64,000 nucleotides of DNA from positions 1 through 64,000 of the forward strand of contig CAZAQV010000015.1 of assembly GCA_964487255.1 (NCBI GenBank). The letters are read 5' to 3'. The notes under the pieces were generated by a model. The model had not been told where the DNA came from. It ran no database searches and saw only the letters and a program-made list of their open reading frames with translations. The position numbers and the translations under genes are program-made. This stretch comes from CAZAQV01 sp964487255 (GTDB taxonomy: Bacteria > Myxococcota_A > Polyangia > Polyangiales > CAZAQV01). Positions 19,292-27,257 of the stretch are shown here, one piece after another (the first letter of the stretch is position 1; the number at the start of each line of letters is the position of its first letter).

Positions 19292-20256
19292 GCGCGAATA
19301 ATCAGTTCGCGCAAGACGTCGCGATAGCTGGTGTACACGTTGGCGTCGGGAAGGGCGTGGCGCTCTTTGAGCAGCCGATGCACTTTGGGCAACCGGTACC
19401 ACGGTACGCTCGGGTAGAGGTGGTGTTCGATGTGATAGCCCACGTTGTTCGGTGCGAAGAAAAATGTCTGAAGGGGGTTGACGACCGTGCGCGAGATTTG
19501 GGCTTGGTCAGGGCCCGGAGCGTAGCCCGCGTGCTCGGTGATGCCGCGGATACGAAGCAAAAGCTGCAGGACTGTCATCTGAGGTAAGAGCCACAGGAGC
19601 AGGTAGTACCAAGGGCTCAGCGCCAGCCAGAAGGCAGCGAACAGAACGCCCTGCATGAACGCAAACGAAACCAGCACCGCGGTCGGGGACATGCCTTTAC
19701 CCGCCTGCTGTGCGCGAATCGTTTTCGTGATCTCGTTCTGCGGCTCTTGCGCCGTCGGTTTGCGAAATGACCCTCCCTTGCCCGTGAGCATACGATGCAA
19801 GAAGTAACCGACGAACTTGAAGTACGTTTGCCCGGTCAGGTCGCGCATAAGCTTGCGTGCGAAAGACCCGCGGGTGATTGGATAGCCTCCCGTGATGCCA
19901 AGGTCGGGATCGGCATCGCTCATCGGCATGCGATGGTGTTTGAGATGGAGTTTGCGATAGGTGTCCTGGCTGATCAGGATGGGGGCTGCGCACAAGAACT
20001 GACCCACCCAGTCATTGATGACTCTCGAAGAAAACAACCGTCGATGCGCGCCGTCGTGCATCAAGATGCCGAGTGAGAGTTGATGGCGGGCCATCAAAAC
20101 AAATGCGGCTGCGATCATCAAAGGGTGCCGGACGACAACCACACCCCAAATTGTGAGCGCGATCAAAAGCCAAGTGGCAAAAATACCGAACGAACTGCGA
20201 ACACTCGACAAGACCGTAAACGCGCGCACTTCGTCGATGGTCAAACCTTGAGTCAT
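19288..20256 (-). CDS. Membrane fatty acid desaturase
   Basis: This is a di-iron membrane desaturase or hydroxylase of 322 residues. The three histidine boxes are clear: HDGAH, HLKHH and YHIEHH near the C-terminus. Four to six hydrophobic helices surround them. The last box, HxxHH, is the form found in acyl-lipid desaturases and related carotenoid or sphingolipid hydroxylases. The ATG at 20256 (MTQGLTIDEVRAF) is preferred over a longer start at 20421 that lacks conserved features. It probably modifies membrane acyl chains; regiospecificity cannot be predicted. Confidence 0.88.
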   Translation of the reverse strand: MTQGLTIDEVRAFTVLSSVRSSFGIFATWLLIALTIWGVVVVRHPLMIAAAFVLMARHQLSLGILMHDGAHRRLFSSRVINDWVGQFLCAAPILISQDTYRKLHLKHHRMPMSDADPDLGITGGYPITRGSFARKLMRDLTGQTYFKFVGYFLHRMLTGKGGSFRKPTAQEPQNEITKTIRAQQAGKGMSPTAVLVSFAFMQGVLFAAFWLALSPWYYLLLWLLPQMTVLQLLLRIRGITEHAGYAPGPDQAQISRTVVNPLQTFFFAPNNVGYHIEHHLYPSVPWYRLPKVHRLLKERHALPDANVYTSYRDVLRELIIRA

Positions 20257-20480
20257 CCGTGCCACGAAGTGTAAAGCAGGGCGGCATCGAGCGGTACTCG
20301 GATGAGCGCTCGATGGCGTGCCGTTGCATATCGTGTGGAAAATCACGACTTCGCTACCTACGACCGGGATCACGGCAGAGCCACCTTCGATGACTCGAAA
20401 GAGCTGATCTCTAGGAGTCAATCCGTGTACTATGAGCTTATGCTGTCGCGAACTCGACGAGAAGAGGCCCGACTAAACGA

Positions 20481-21404
20481 GTGCCCGGATTGCTTCTGAG
20501 AACGCGCGCTTCAAGAAGCGATGTGGAGCTGGCGCTATGCATCGCACTGACGGGCTGCACCGGCTGTGACGGGCGGGATTCAAAACAAGCGAGCACCCGT
20601 TCTCGAGGCACAGCTGCGGAGAAAGCCACCGCTGACGAAGAACGCGTACCTCTTTTGGTGTACAAAGCGCATCAGAGTGCGCCCGGGCGTGCCCAAGATC
20701 GCACATATTTGGTACTTCACGAAGACGGCTCCTTCACGCTCTCTCGCACAAGAGCGGAAGGGCGCGCGGCAAGTGGCGTTCGCGTGGGGGAGTTTGCGGG
20801 TCATCTTTCGCAGGAGATGTTCGAGTCGCTTCAGCGGTACAAGGCACGCGTGGCGAGCCTGCCGTGGCCCGTTCAAGACGCCGAACACGCCCAAGCAGAC
20901 CCAAGGCTGTCTCAGAGAATTAGACGCCGAAGCGAGGCGCGCACAGAGTCTCTTTATGTTGGCCAGGGGCATGGAGGAAGGGTGCATGAAGGCGTGTTCA
21001 AGTCTGACGCTTGGCGCGATCTGCTCTCCGACGTGCAGCGATTGGCGCATACGTTAGATGAGAAACCGCTGGAGGCGCTTGAGCTTCGCTTCGCGCGCTC
21101 CGGTCCAAACATCTCGCTTACGCTCTTTGCGTTGTCAGACAAGCCGATTTCGCTGGCCACGCGCAGAGCAAAAGTGAGCGTGACCCGTTGGTCGAAGCGA
21201 GAGACGATCGTCGAAGAAAAGCAGCTTGAGCTCGAGACACTACTTCCCGAAGGGACAGTGATTGAGCAGGGGTGGCTTACTCTCCATCCCGATGCGCAGC
21301 TTTCCCTGCGCGCGATTGCGATGAGGGGGCCCAGGTACGGCGAACAGGTGTTGGTTGAACTCAGGACGTCGCAGTATGAGTTCGCCCTCATCGAGCGCCG
21401 ATAG
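20481..21404 (+). CDS. Hypothetical lipoprotein
   Basis: I do not recognise a family. The 307-residue product (GTG start at 20481) has a short hydrophobic stretch ending in LTGC, a plausible lipobox, followed by a second Cys (TGC) and a Ser/Thr/Ala-rich linker. A GTG at 20523 would start nearer the signal peptide. A domain of alternating strands follows (TYLVLHEDGSFTLSR...), with the C-terminal half predicted to be beta-rich. The upstream 224 bases separate it from the divergent desaturase gene. Function is unknown; it is envelope-associated by inference. Confidence 0.55.
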   Translation: MPGLLLRTRASRSDVELALCIALTGCTGCDGRDSKQASTRSRGTAAEKATADEERVPLLVYKAHQSAPGRAQDRTYLVLHEDGSFTLSRTRAEGRAASGVRVGEFAGHLSQEMFESLQRYKARVASLPWPVQDAEHAQADPRLSQRIRRRSEARTESLYVGQGHGGRVHEGVFKSDAWRDLLSDVQRLAHTLDEKPLEALELRFARSGPNISLTLFALSDKPISLATRRAKVSVTRWSKRETIVEEKQLELETLLPEGTVIEQGWLTLHPDAQLSLRAIAMRGPRYGEQVLVELRTSQYEFALIERR

Positions 21405-21587
21405 TTGGGGGATAACCCTAGTGGTTGATTGTTTGTTGCAAAACGGTGCCATGGTGTGTGCGTGGCATTCGAGATCGTAACGCGAGTCGAGGCCTGGAAG
21501 CGAGGTCCATTGCGACGCCTGAGGCGAGATGCCTCAATGGACAGAGCCCGCTTCGTGGTTTCCATTTGCTTCTTCGTCTGAGTTCGT

Positions 21588-21603
21588 TGGCACAGCGTAT
21601 GCA
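21588..21603 (+). promoter_or_regulatory. Candidate sigma-54 promoter before the CBS-domain gene
   Basis: TGGCAC, five bases, then ATGCA keeps the GG and GC pairs ten bases apart, as RpoN promoters require. The only departure from TGGCAC-N5-TTGCA is A for the first T. It lies about 68 bases before the ATG at 21671, in a 266-base gap that otherwise holds a small inverted repeat (TGAGGC..GCCTCA near 21520-21537). Confidence 0.4.
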
Positions 21604-21670
21604 CCTCGCGCGAGGAGTGTTTCAGGCACTTATCCACTCAATGATCCAAAAAAGTAACAAGGAGTCTCCC

Positions 21671-22162
21671 ATGCGAATCGAACAACTTATGACGCAGCCC
21701 GTTTACACGTGTAACCGGAATCAGACACTCAACGAAGCTGCCCAGCTCATGTGGGAACACGACTGCGGCGCAATCCCAATCGTCGACGAACAAGACAGGT
21801 TGGTTGGCATGATCACCGATCGAGACATCTGCATGGCGGCATATACCCGGGGAGAGCTTCTACACGACATCCAAATCGGAGACGCCATGGCGAGAAAAGT
21901 GTTCTCCTGTCGTCCGAATGAACCGATCGAATCGGCAGAGCGCCTGATGAGCCAAAACAAGATTCGGCGTATCCCGGTGGTCGACGACAACGACCGCCCC
22001 ATCGCCCTCCTGTCGCTCAATGACCTCGCTCGGACCGCGCGCCACAGTAATGGACGCAAGAGCAAGAACTTCGAACACAATGTCGTGCAAACGCTCGCAG
22101 CAATCTGTGAACCGAACGGCTCGCGAACGATCCAGATGGGAGCACCGGCCGCCCACGCCTAA
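21671..22162 (+). CDS. CBS-pair domain protein
   Basis: This 163-residue cytoplasmic protein consists almost wholly of two tandem CBS motifs. The first reads MTQPVYTCNRNQTLNEAAQLM...IPIVDEQDRLVGMITDRDI and the second starts at about residue 75 (ARKVFSCRPNEPIESAERLM...IPVVDDNDRPIALLSLNDL). Such stand-alone pairs usually sense adenine nucleotides. A GRKSKNF...TIQMG tail follows. AAGGAG lies at 21659-21664, so the ATG at 21671 is the start rather than longer open frames upstream. It stands alone, with a hairpin after it and a possible sigma-54 promoter before it. Confidence 0.88.
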   Translation: MRIEQLMTQPVYTCNRNQTLNEAAQLMWEHDCGAIPIVDEQDRLVGMITDRDICMAAYTRGELLHDIQIGDAMARKVFSCRPNEPIESAERLMSQNKIRRIPVVDDNDRPIALLSLNDLARTARHSNGRKSKNFEHNVVQTLAAICEPNGSRTIQMGAPAAHA

Positions 22163-22177
22163 TGGTCTCCGAAACTG

Positions 22178-22212
22178 AGTGAAGCCGTCATCTTGCGAGC
22201 GGCGGCTTCACT
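22178..22212 (+). terminator. Hairpin after the CBS gene
   Basis: A perfect 10-bp stem (AGTGAAGCCG and CGGCTTCACT) with a 15-base loop lies 16 bases after the stop. There is no T-run, so it is either a weak terminator or an mRNA 3'-end stabiliser. Confidence 0.5.
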
Positions 22213-22263
22213 TCGTAGGTCCTATTGACGGTCTCGGATGGCCGATTTATTTGGAGCAGTGCA

Positions 22264-23124
22264 ATGAATAATGTCGTTGTTGGCGTGATTGCTCTATTGT
22301 TGGCCTCGTGTTCCGGGCGGCGATCCCAGTTGGGTCCAGTGCGGCCAGATCCGTCAGTCGCTCCGGCCGATCAGGCTGAGACCGAAGCCGACCCGACAGC
22401 GTGTGACAATGCTATAAAACTAATGGTCAACGAACCCAGTCCAAAGGACATCCAAGATGGCCACGTCGCCCTACTGACGGCGAGCTTTGGGGGGGCAGGT
22501 GTTGGAATGCGTGCAAATCGCATCTGTCTGCTTGCCAAATCTGGTAACCGACTCGTTGACGATACTCTACAAACACAGATTCGCGCGCATCCGACAGAGC
22601 TTCAGCGGCTGATCATCGACGGAACCATCGTGCTTCTGCGCGTCCCTCCGGGAAGGCAACTTCGTATCCGTTACCACGATTGCGTGGACTGGGCGCTGGG
22701 AGGGGACTGGTTTGACCCAGGGACGATGGAACCTGGGCCATTGGTGAAGTATGGGCGAGCGGGTCGTTCTTGCGAGCCTGGTTTTGTTCATGGAGGTCCG
22801 ATTCATGAAGCAGATGATCCGCGATGTCGGAATCAGGACGCCTGCCAATGGCATCGCTGCGTTCGTTCAGCGAGCATCTCATTGAGCTCTCAACTTTCTG
22901 GTGCAAGGGCTTTGTGGCTGCTCGATGGAAAAAAAGCTGTGGAGTTGGGTGAAGAGGCCCAGGAGATTCCGCCCTATGGCGGGCTCTGTCCGCATTTGTC
23001 GAAGGTCAAGACGGTGTCCGAAGAAGCTCTGATCGCGCCTGGACTGGGCGAACATTGGCTCGTCGCCGTAGACCGAAATGGGAGGTTGTCCGGCACGGTA
23101 AGCACCGTGGAGGCGACTCATTGA
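22264..23124 (+). CDS. Hypothetical Cys-rich lipoprotein
   Basis: No family is recognised. The 286-residue protein has a signal peptide with lipobox LASC (start MNNVVVGVIALLLASC; GGAG about 8 bases before the ATG). The mature part contains about ten Cys and an ASFGGAGVGMRANRICLL segment, then a beta-rich C-terminal region. It is followed, 23 bases after its stop, by another lipoprotein gene with which it probably shares a transcript. The final residues DG...PYGGL...SVS recall the end of that neighbour (VPYGGLNPLDAKVVSASACVH), so the two may be distantly related at the C-terminus. Confidence 0.6.
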   Translation: MNNVVVGVIALLLASCSGRRSQLGPVRPDPSVAPADQAETEADPTACDNAIKLMVNEPSPKDIQDGHVALLTASFGGAGVGMRANRICLLAKSGNRLVDDTLQTQIRAHPTELQRLIIDGTIVLLRVPPGRQLRIRYHDCVDWALGGDWFDPGTMEPGPLVKYGRAGRSCEPGFVHGGPIHEADDPRCRNQDACQWHRCVRSASISLSSQLSGARALWLLDGKKAVELGEEAQEIPPYGGLCPHLSKVKTVSEEALIAPGLGEHWLVAVDRNGRLSGTVSTVEATH

Positions 23125-23147
23125 CATCTGCTTGGCGGGACTGGCGA

Positions 23148-24692
23148 ATGAAAATGGTGAAGTTGGGTCTTATGTGGGTCGTGGTATCGACGTGCCTCGC
23201 TTGTGGTGGCAGTGCCGAGACTTCAAACGCGCGTCAGCGCGCGGTGGACGAGACGCTCCCAAAACGAGCTTGGCTTCGCGCCAGCTTCGTCTATTTTGAT
23301 TGGCCTAACCTGCCCATTGAAGACGCTGGCGGCGTGCCTGTCGTGGTGGAATTGGGCGGGTCTTGTCGGTTTGGCGGCGAAGGGTGGAGTTCACCACTCT
23401 GCCTTGGGGTGGCGATTGGAGAGGGAGAGCCTGTAACCGTGCTGCGCTCCTTGCCTGCAGATCGCAAACTTTCCACGTATCAGCGCGCTTCCGCACGCTT
23501 CGTCTTAGTCCGACGTGAGACGGACAAAAAAAATATGGTATTGAAGATCGAGGGGCGCTCCATCGGCGAAGTTCTGCAAGCTGAAGACCGCTCGGTCTTG
23601 CCGAAGGACTGGCGCGAGCATCGTAGCTTTACGGATTCACCTATCGCGTGGCGACGCTACGATGCCTGTGTGGCAGAGGGGTTCTGCCCGACCCGAACAC
23701 ACAAGCCTTGGCCTGTGCACTTTGACGGCCCGGCTTTGGGGGTCACGCAAGCCGGCGCAGAGATGTTTTGTCGAAGCGCCAACCGAGGAGAGCCGCAAGT
23801 CCTCACGCAGGGCTTTGCGTGCGCGAATGCGCAAGTCCAAAGCGAACCTCTGCCACCCCTTGATAATGGCGATGTGCTCGATCCTGAGCGACCACGTGAA
23901 CCCTTGCCAGCTGGGGTCACGTGGATCGACAACCGAACCGAGTACATTGATTGCAGTGACTGCGCGACGCCGAAGGTGGCGCTCGTCGCAGGCATCAGAA
24001 AGACTGCGGCTGCGGCCATGCGCTTGGCGCGCTCGTGGCAGAGGCGGCCTCAACTCACACCGGGCTACCCCTTGCTGGTCCATTCTGACTTGCTCAAGCC
24101 CCAGCCGATTCGAGGCGTCGTCGTGGTGCTCGGCCTTTTTGATGAGGTCGAACATGCACAACATTGGCGGAAGCAGAAGTTTCCGAATGCCAAGGCTTTG
24201 CGGGTGATTGGCCTCACCAACCCCTGTTTCGACACAGACGATGGGACGTGCCAATACCACAGCGTAGTGCGTCTCAGTGCGGCTGCAGCGGCGTTTTCTG
24301 CCGACGATATCGAGGCTATCGGCGCTCAGTCGGGGTTTCGAACGCAAACGGGCTTCGAGCAACTCAAGAAATTGAAACCGATTTGTCAGCTGTCGAAAAA
24401 TGATGCCTTCGTGGTCAGCAGCCAAGAGCTCAACCACAATCTCTGGTCACCTGCTCGCTGTGGCACCACCCCCGTGATGGTTCCGAAAGTCGACACGCTC
24501 GATGATGCGCTGATCGAGCAGACGGGCGATGGTGCCTTTTTGAGGCAAGTGGTGGAGGTCGAATGCGATTCCCCTACCATTTCCGTGTGGCATTGGAGTC
24601 GACTTGGGCGAAAGCCGATGGATGGTGTCCCCTATGGTGGATTGAACCCATTGGATGCGAAGGTGGTGAGTGCTTCGGCCTGTGTCCACTAG
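23148..24692 (+). CDS. Lipoprotein with a degenerate formylglycine-generating-enzyme-like segment
   Basis: This is a 514-residue lipoprotein with an N-terminal hydrophobic segment and lipobox CLAC. Residues near 175-240 (RYDACVAEGFCP...GVTQAGAEMFCRSA) recall the start of SUMF1/FGE-sulfatase domains (YE.C..AG.C...W.DA..YC). The rest of that domain (the LPTEAEWE-like part) is not visible, so any resemblance is partial. The C-terminal half is Cys-containing and of unknown fold. The start could be ATG 23148 or 23154; both precede the signal peptide. It shares the C-terminal PYGGL motif with the preceding lipoprotein. No enzymatic function should be assumed. Confidence 0.5.
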   Translation: MKMVKLGLMWVVVSTCLACGGSAETSNARQRAVDETLPKRAWLRASFVYFDWPNLPIEDAGGVPVVVELGGSCRFGGEGWSSPLCLGVAIGEGEPVTVLRSLPADRKLSTYQRASARFVLVRRETDKKNMVLKIEGRSIGEVLQAEDRSVLPKDWREHRSFTDSPIAWRRYDACVAEGFCPTRTHKPWPVHFDGPALGVTQAGAEMFCRSANRGEPQVLTQGFACANAQVQSEPLPPLDNGDVLDPERPREPLPAGVTWIDNRTEYIDCSDCATPKVALVAGIRKTAAAAMRLARSWQRRPQLTPGYPLLVHSDLLKPQPIRGVVVVLGLFDEVEHAQHWRKQKFPNAKALRVIGLTNPCFDTDDGTCQYHSVVRLSAAAAAFSADDIEAIGAQSGFRTQTGFEQLKKLKPICQLSKNDAFVVSSQELNHNLWSPARCGTTPVMVPKVDTLDDALIEQTGDGAFLRQVVEVECDSPTISVWHWSRLGRKPMDGVPYGGLNPLDAKVVSASACVH

Positions 24693-24751
24693 CAACGCGC
24701 CTTGCCCGATAGCGGGCTGAAACTGCCGGATCATTGAAGCTGAAACGCATG

Positions 24752-24772
24752 CCCCATGGCCGGGGATTTTCT
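24752..24772 (+). terminator. Possible intrinsic terminator after the lipoprotein pair
   Basis: A short GC stem (CCCC at 24752-24755, GGGG at 24762-24765, 6-base loop) is followed by ATTTTCTT. A second small hairpin (GCCCG-ATAG-CGGGC) lies at 24702-24715. The stem is short, so termination efficiency is uncertain. Confidence 0.45.
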
Positions 24773-24791
24773 TCTGTTCAGGTGAGTTCGC

Positions 24792-26072
24792 TTATTCTTT
24801 GACGAGGAGAGGACGGATCCATGTGGCCGTCACTGCAAGTACGCCGATAATCAGCAAAGAAACCCACTCGGTCATCGCGAGGTATACGGCCAACGTGAGC
24901 GTGCTGAGACACGCAAGCACGCCGCCAAGGTAGTGGAGCGCCGCGCGAAGAGAGTTGGCATTGCGCGCGGCTAGAAAGTTCACAACTGTGAACGTAAAGA
25001 GGAACGTCAAGCTCGCGGCCTCGACCAGCGACGACAACTCGCCGACCATCGCGAGGACGGTCCCCGCCAGTGCGATGACGATAAGCGCGCGTGCGGGAAC
25101 ATGATGCCGGTTCTTCTTCTCAAAAAAACGCGGGAGTTCGCCGTCGGCTGCGACGATCCGCATGAGCCGCGCCGTTGCAAACAGGGTTGCGTTGATCGCC
25201 GACGCGGTTGAAAAAACGGCAGCGACGGTCACGACGACCTTGCCGGCCATCCCGGCGGCGGCTTCGCCCGCCATCGCCAGGGCGACTTCTTCGTGCGCAA
25301 CGATGGTCTTTCCGCCAACGAGACTCGTGGCTGCCAGTGCGATGAGTACATAGACTCCGATCACCACCGCCACTGCGCTCAGCACCGCGCGGGGGAGCGT
25401 CTTGTCGGGTTCTTGGATGTCCTCGTAATCGTAGGCGAGCAGCTGGAAGCCCTCGTAAGCCATGAAGATGGTTGCTGCGCCGACGAGTGCACCGACAGGC
25501 CCTCCAGGCTCGGCACCTTCGTAGGCCAGTGCGTCGGTGCGGAACGTGAGCATGCCGAGCACGCCGAGTCCTACCAGCACGAGAAGCTTTCCCCATACGG
25601 TGATGACCTCAAGCCAAGAGGCTTGGCCGACACCGAGAAAGTTGATGCCAAGAAGCGCGGCAACGATCGACGCTGCTGCTACGCGGGCCGTCGCGCCACC
25701 GAGGCCAAGCACAAAGGCGAAGTAGTGACCGAAGGTGAAGGCGTAAACGGATATGGTTGCGATATATCCAACAATGAGCACTCACGATAGACCGCCCGCA
25801 AACTCGGGATGATCTGCATGGCGAAGGAACGTGAACGCGCCTCCGCCTTCTCCGAAACGTCGCGCTAGGCAAACGTAACTGTACGCCGTCAGAAGTGCGA
25901 TCGCGCCCGCGACGACGAAGCTCAACCATGCCCAGGCTCCAGCTGTCGCAATAATCACCCCAAGAACAGAGAAGATCCCACCGCCCACCATCCCGCCGAC
26001 CGCCATGGACCACGTGGCATTGAGACCCATCTTTTCGTCGGAGGACACGCGCGCTGTCTTTCCGCGCCTCAC
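24792..26072 (-). pseudogene. APC-superfamily amino acid permease with an in-frame TGA
   Basis: The two halves read as one ~426-residue APC transporter. Residues 1-96 give helices 1-2 with the GGMVGGGIFSVLGV signature, and the rest starts at VLIVGYIATISVYAFTFGHYF and runs to the stop. They are in the same frame and separated only by a TGA at 25782-25784 (minus strand), directly after GGLS. A Trp (TGG) would be natural there, so a single G-to-A change explains the stop. A GTG directly after the stop could restart translation, but would give a protein lacking the first helices that form the substrate site. It is therefore probably a recent pseudogene, or a sequencing error. Helices and linker look otherwise intact, with no other lesion. 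Confidence 0.85.
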
Positions 26073-26079
26073 AAAGTGG

Positions 26080-26385
26080 CTATCGATGTCCTCGGATGGC
26101 TTCGATCAGGTCGAATTTGTGCATGTTGCTGCGTCCAGAAATGTTCAGCTCGCGGGCTCGGTTATAGAGTTCCTCATAAGTTCGCTCTTCGAGCCTCGTG
26201 TTGGGGTTGCCCGTCCCTTGGGTGCGCGACTTGCCGCTCTTCGTCTCGCCTCTTTTACGTCTTAGTTTGTTGACGGTTCGCGAGGCGATCTCTTTGGATT
26301 TGGTCTCCGACCGGCCGCGCTTCTTCTCCGATTTTTTAACATGTTCGTACTGTCGTTCGCGTTTCTCGCTCCAGGCTTCTGGCAT
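26080..26385 (-). CDS. Small basic protein with a Rho_N-like C-terminus ('plasmid stabilization protein' type)
   Basis: This is a 101-residue, very basic protein. The N-terminal half (WSEKRERQYEHVKKSEKKRG...) and the later TQGTGNPNTRLEERTYEELY belong to a widespread small-protein family often annotated as plasmid stabilization protein. The last ~35 residues (TYEELYNRARELNISGRSNM then a DLIEAIR helix) look like the Rho N-terminal helical motif. There is no plasmid context; it lies among stress-type genes. Biochemical function is unknown. Confidence 0.75.
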   Translation of the reverse strand: MPEAWSEKRERQYEHVKKSEKKRGRSETKSKEIASRTVNKLRRKRGETKSGKSRTQGTGNPNTRLEERTYEELYNRARELNISGRSNMHKFDLIEAIRGHR

Positions 26386-26409
26386 GGCTCCTGCTCCTCT
26401 CTCAAATTT

Positions 26410-26778
26410 TTACCGAATTGTTCCTCGCTCTTTGAGATGCGCCAAAATGTGCTCGAGGTTGGCGTCGCTGAGGTCCATTTCACTGATGGCCGGCATGGCG
26501 CCACGTCCCGAGCGAACCTGTGCGCGCACTTGCCCAGGCGTCACCGAAAGTTCTGTCAGGTCTGGCCCAGCCCCATCTCCATGGCAGATGCCGCCAGCGC
26601 AGTGTTGCTCGAAAAGCATCGCACCTTGCTGGGCATCTCCGCCTTGAATCGGACCTTCAAGACTCGGCGGTACTTCGGAAACCGCAGGAGGCGTTGCGCC
26701 ACAAGCGCCGAAGGCAAAAATGCTAAGGCCTGCAAGCAGTGGGTACGATAGGTGTTTGTTCTTGTGGGCTAGAGTCAT
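26410..26778 (-). CDS. Small lipoprotein c-type cytochrome with a CX4CH heme motif
   Basis: This 122-residue protein has a signal peptide with lipobox FGAC (Cys26). It then has a single-domain cytochrome c-like sequence: FEQHC60AGGIC65H66GDGAGPDL, a likely Met95 ligand in GRGAMP and a closing ANLEHILAHLK helix. The heme-attachment motif is CX4CH, not CXXCH. No other Cys is available to form a regular motif. It would carry electrons at the envelope if heme is attached. Its start overlaps the stop of the YtxH-like gene by ATGA. Confidence 0.75.
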   Translation of the reverse strand: MTLAHKNKHLSYPLLAGLSIFAFGACGATPPAVSEVPPSLEGPIQGGDAQQGAMLFEQHCAGGICHGDGAGPDLTELSVTPGQVRAQVRSGRGAMPAISEMDLSDANLEHILAHLKERGTIR

Positions 26779-27110
26779 TGTTCGTTGCCGGTGAGTGAGG
26801 GCGCGGTCTCGGGAGATGATACTTCCAGTGCCAGATATTTCGAGTCGCCGTTTGTCTGCTCGTTGTTACGACTCAGCCGCCGCTTGGTCGAGTCGGCGAT
26901 CGAAGCCGAGGTTTCACGAATGACGGATGGAAGGTTCTTGACGCTGGCTACGGAGTTGTCGACCGTTTCGCGAAGTGCACGACGGTTCTCGGGGCCGCTG
27001 CGCGGACTCGTAAAATAGGCGAGGGCAGCGCCCGACGCGGCACCTCCAACGAAGGCCCAGAGCATGCGGCTTGAGCCGTTGAGTAATGAGTTCGAGTTTG
27101 TCTTTTCCAT
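26775..27110 (-). CDS. YtxH-like small membrane protein
   Basis: This is a 111-residue protein with one hydrophobic segment (MLWAFVGGAASGAALAYFTSP). The SPRSGPENRRALRE sequence directly after it is the YtxH signature (the GKE/TRxxI-like turn). A helical, polar tail follows. Such proteins are general-stress-associated in other bacteria; no biochemical role is known. It overlaps the cytochrome gene by 4 bases, so the two are probably co-translated. A 147-base gap without visible features separates it from the antiporter gene upstream of it. Confidence 0.75.
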   Translation of the reverse strand: MEKTNSNSLLNGSSRMLWAFVGGAASGAALAYFTSPRSGPENRRALRETVDNSVASVKNLPSVIRETSASIADSTKRRLSRNNEQTNGDSKYLALEVSSPETAPSLTGNEQ

Positions 27111-27257
27111 AATCGGTTCCTTTCCATACGTGTAGCGGTGCGGGTCACTATGCGATGCAATTCACGTGCCCGCGCCGCCCTTCCGCTGCACGGAAAACGT
27201 AGAGGTCTGCGAAGTGGGATGAAGGGTGCACCGGTGCGTCACGCCGCGGACGAGGCA

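Noticed and set aside
21425..21670. N-terminal extension of the CBS protein from 21425
   Set aside because: The added residues are not CBS-like, and AAGGAG at 21659-21664 clearly serves the ATG at 21671.
25782..25784. Selenocysteine or recoded TGA in the APC permease
   Set aside because: APC permeases are not selenoproteins, no SECIS-like hairpin is evident next to the codon, and Trp explains the position.
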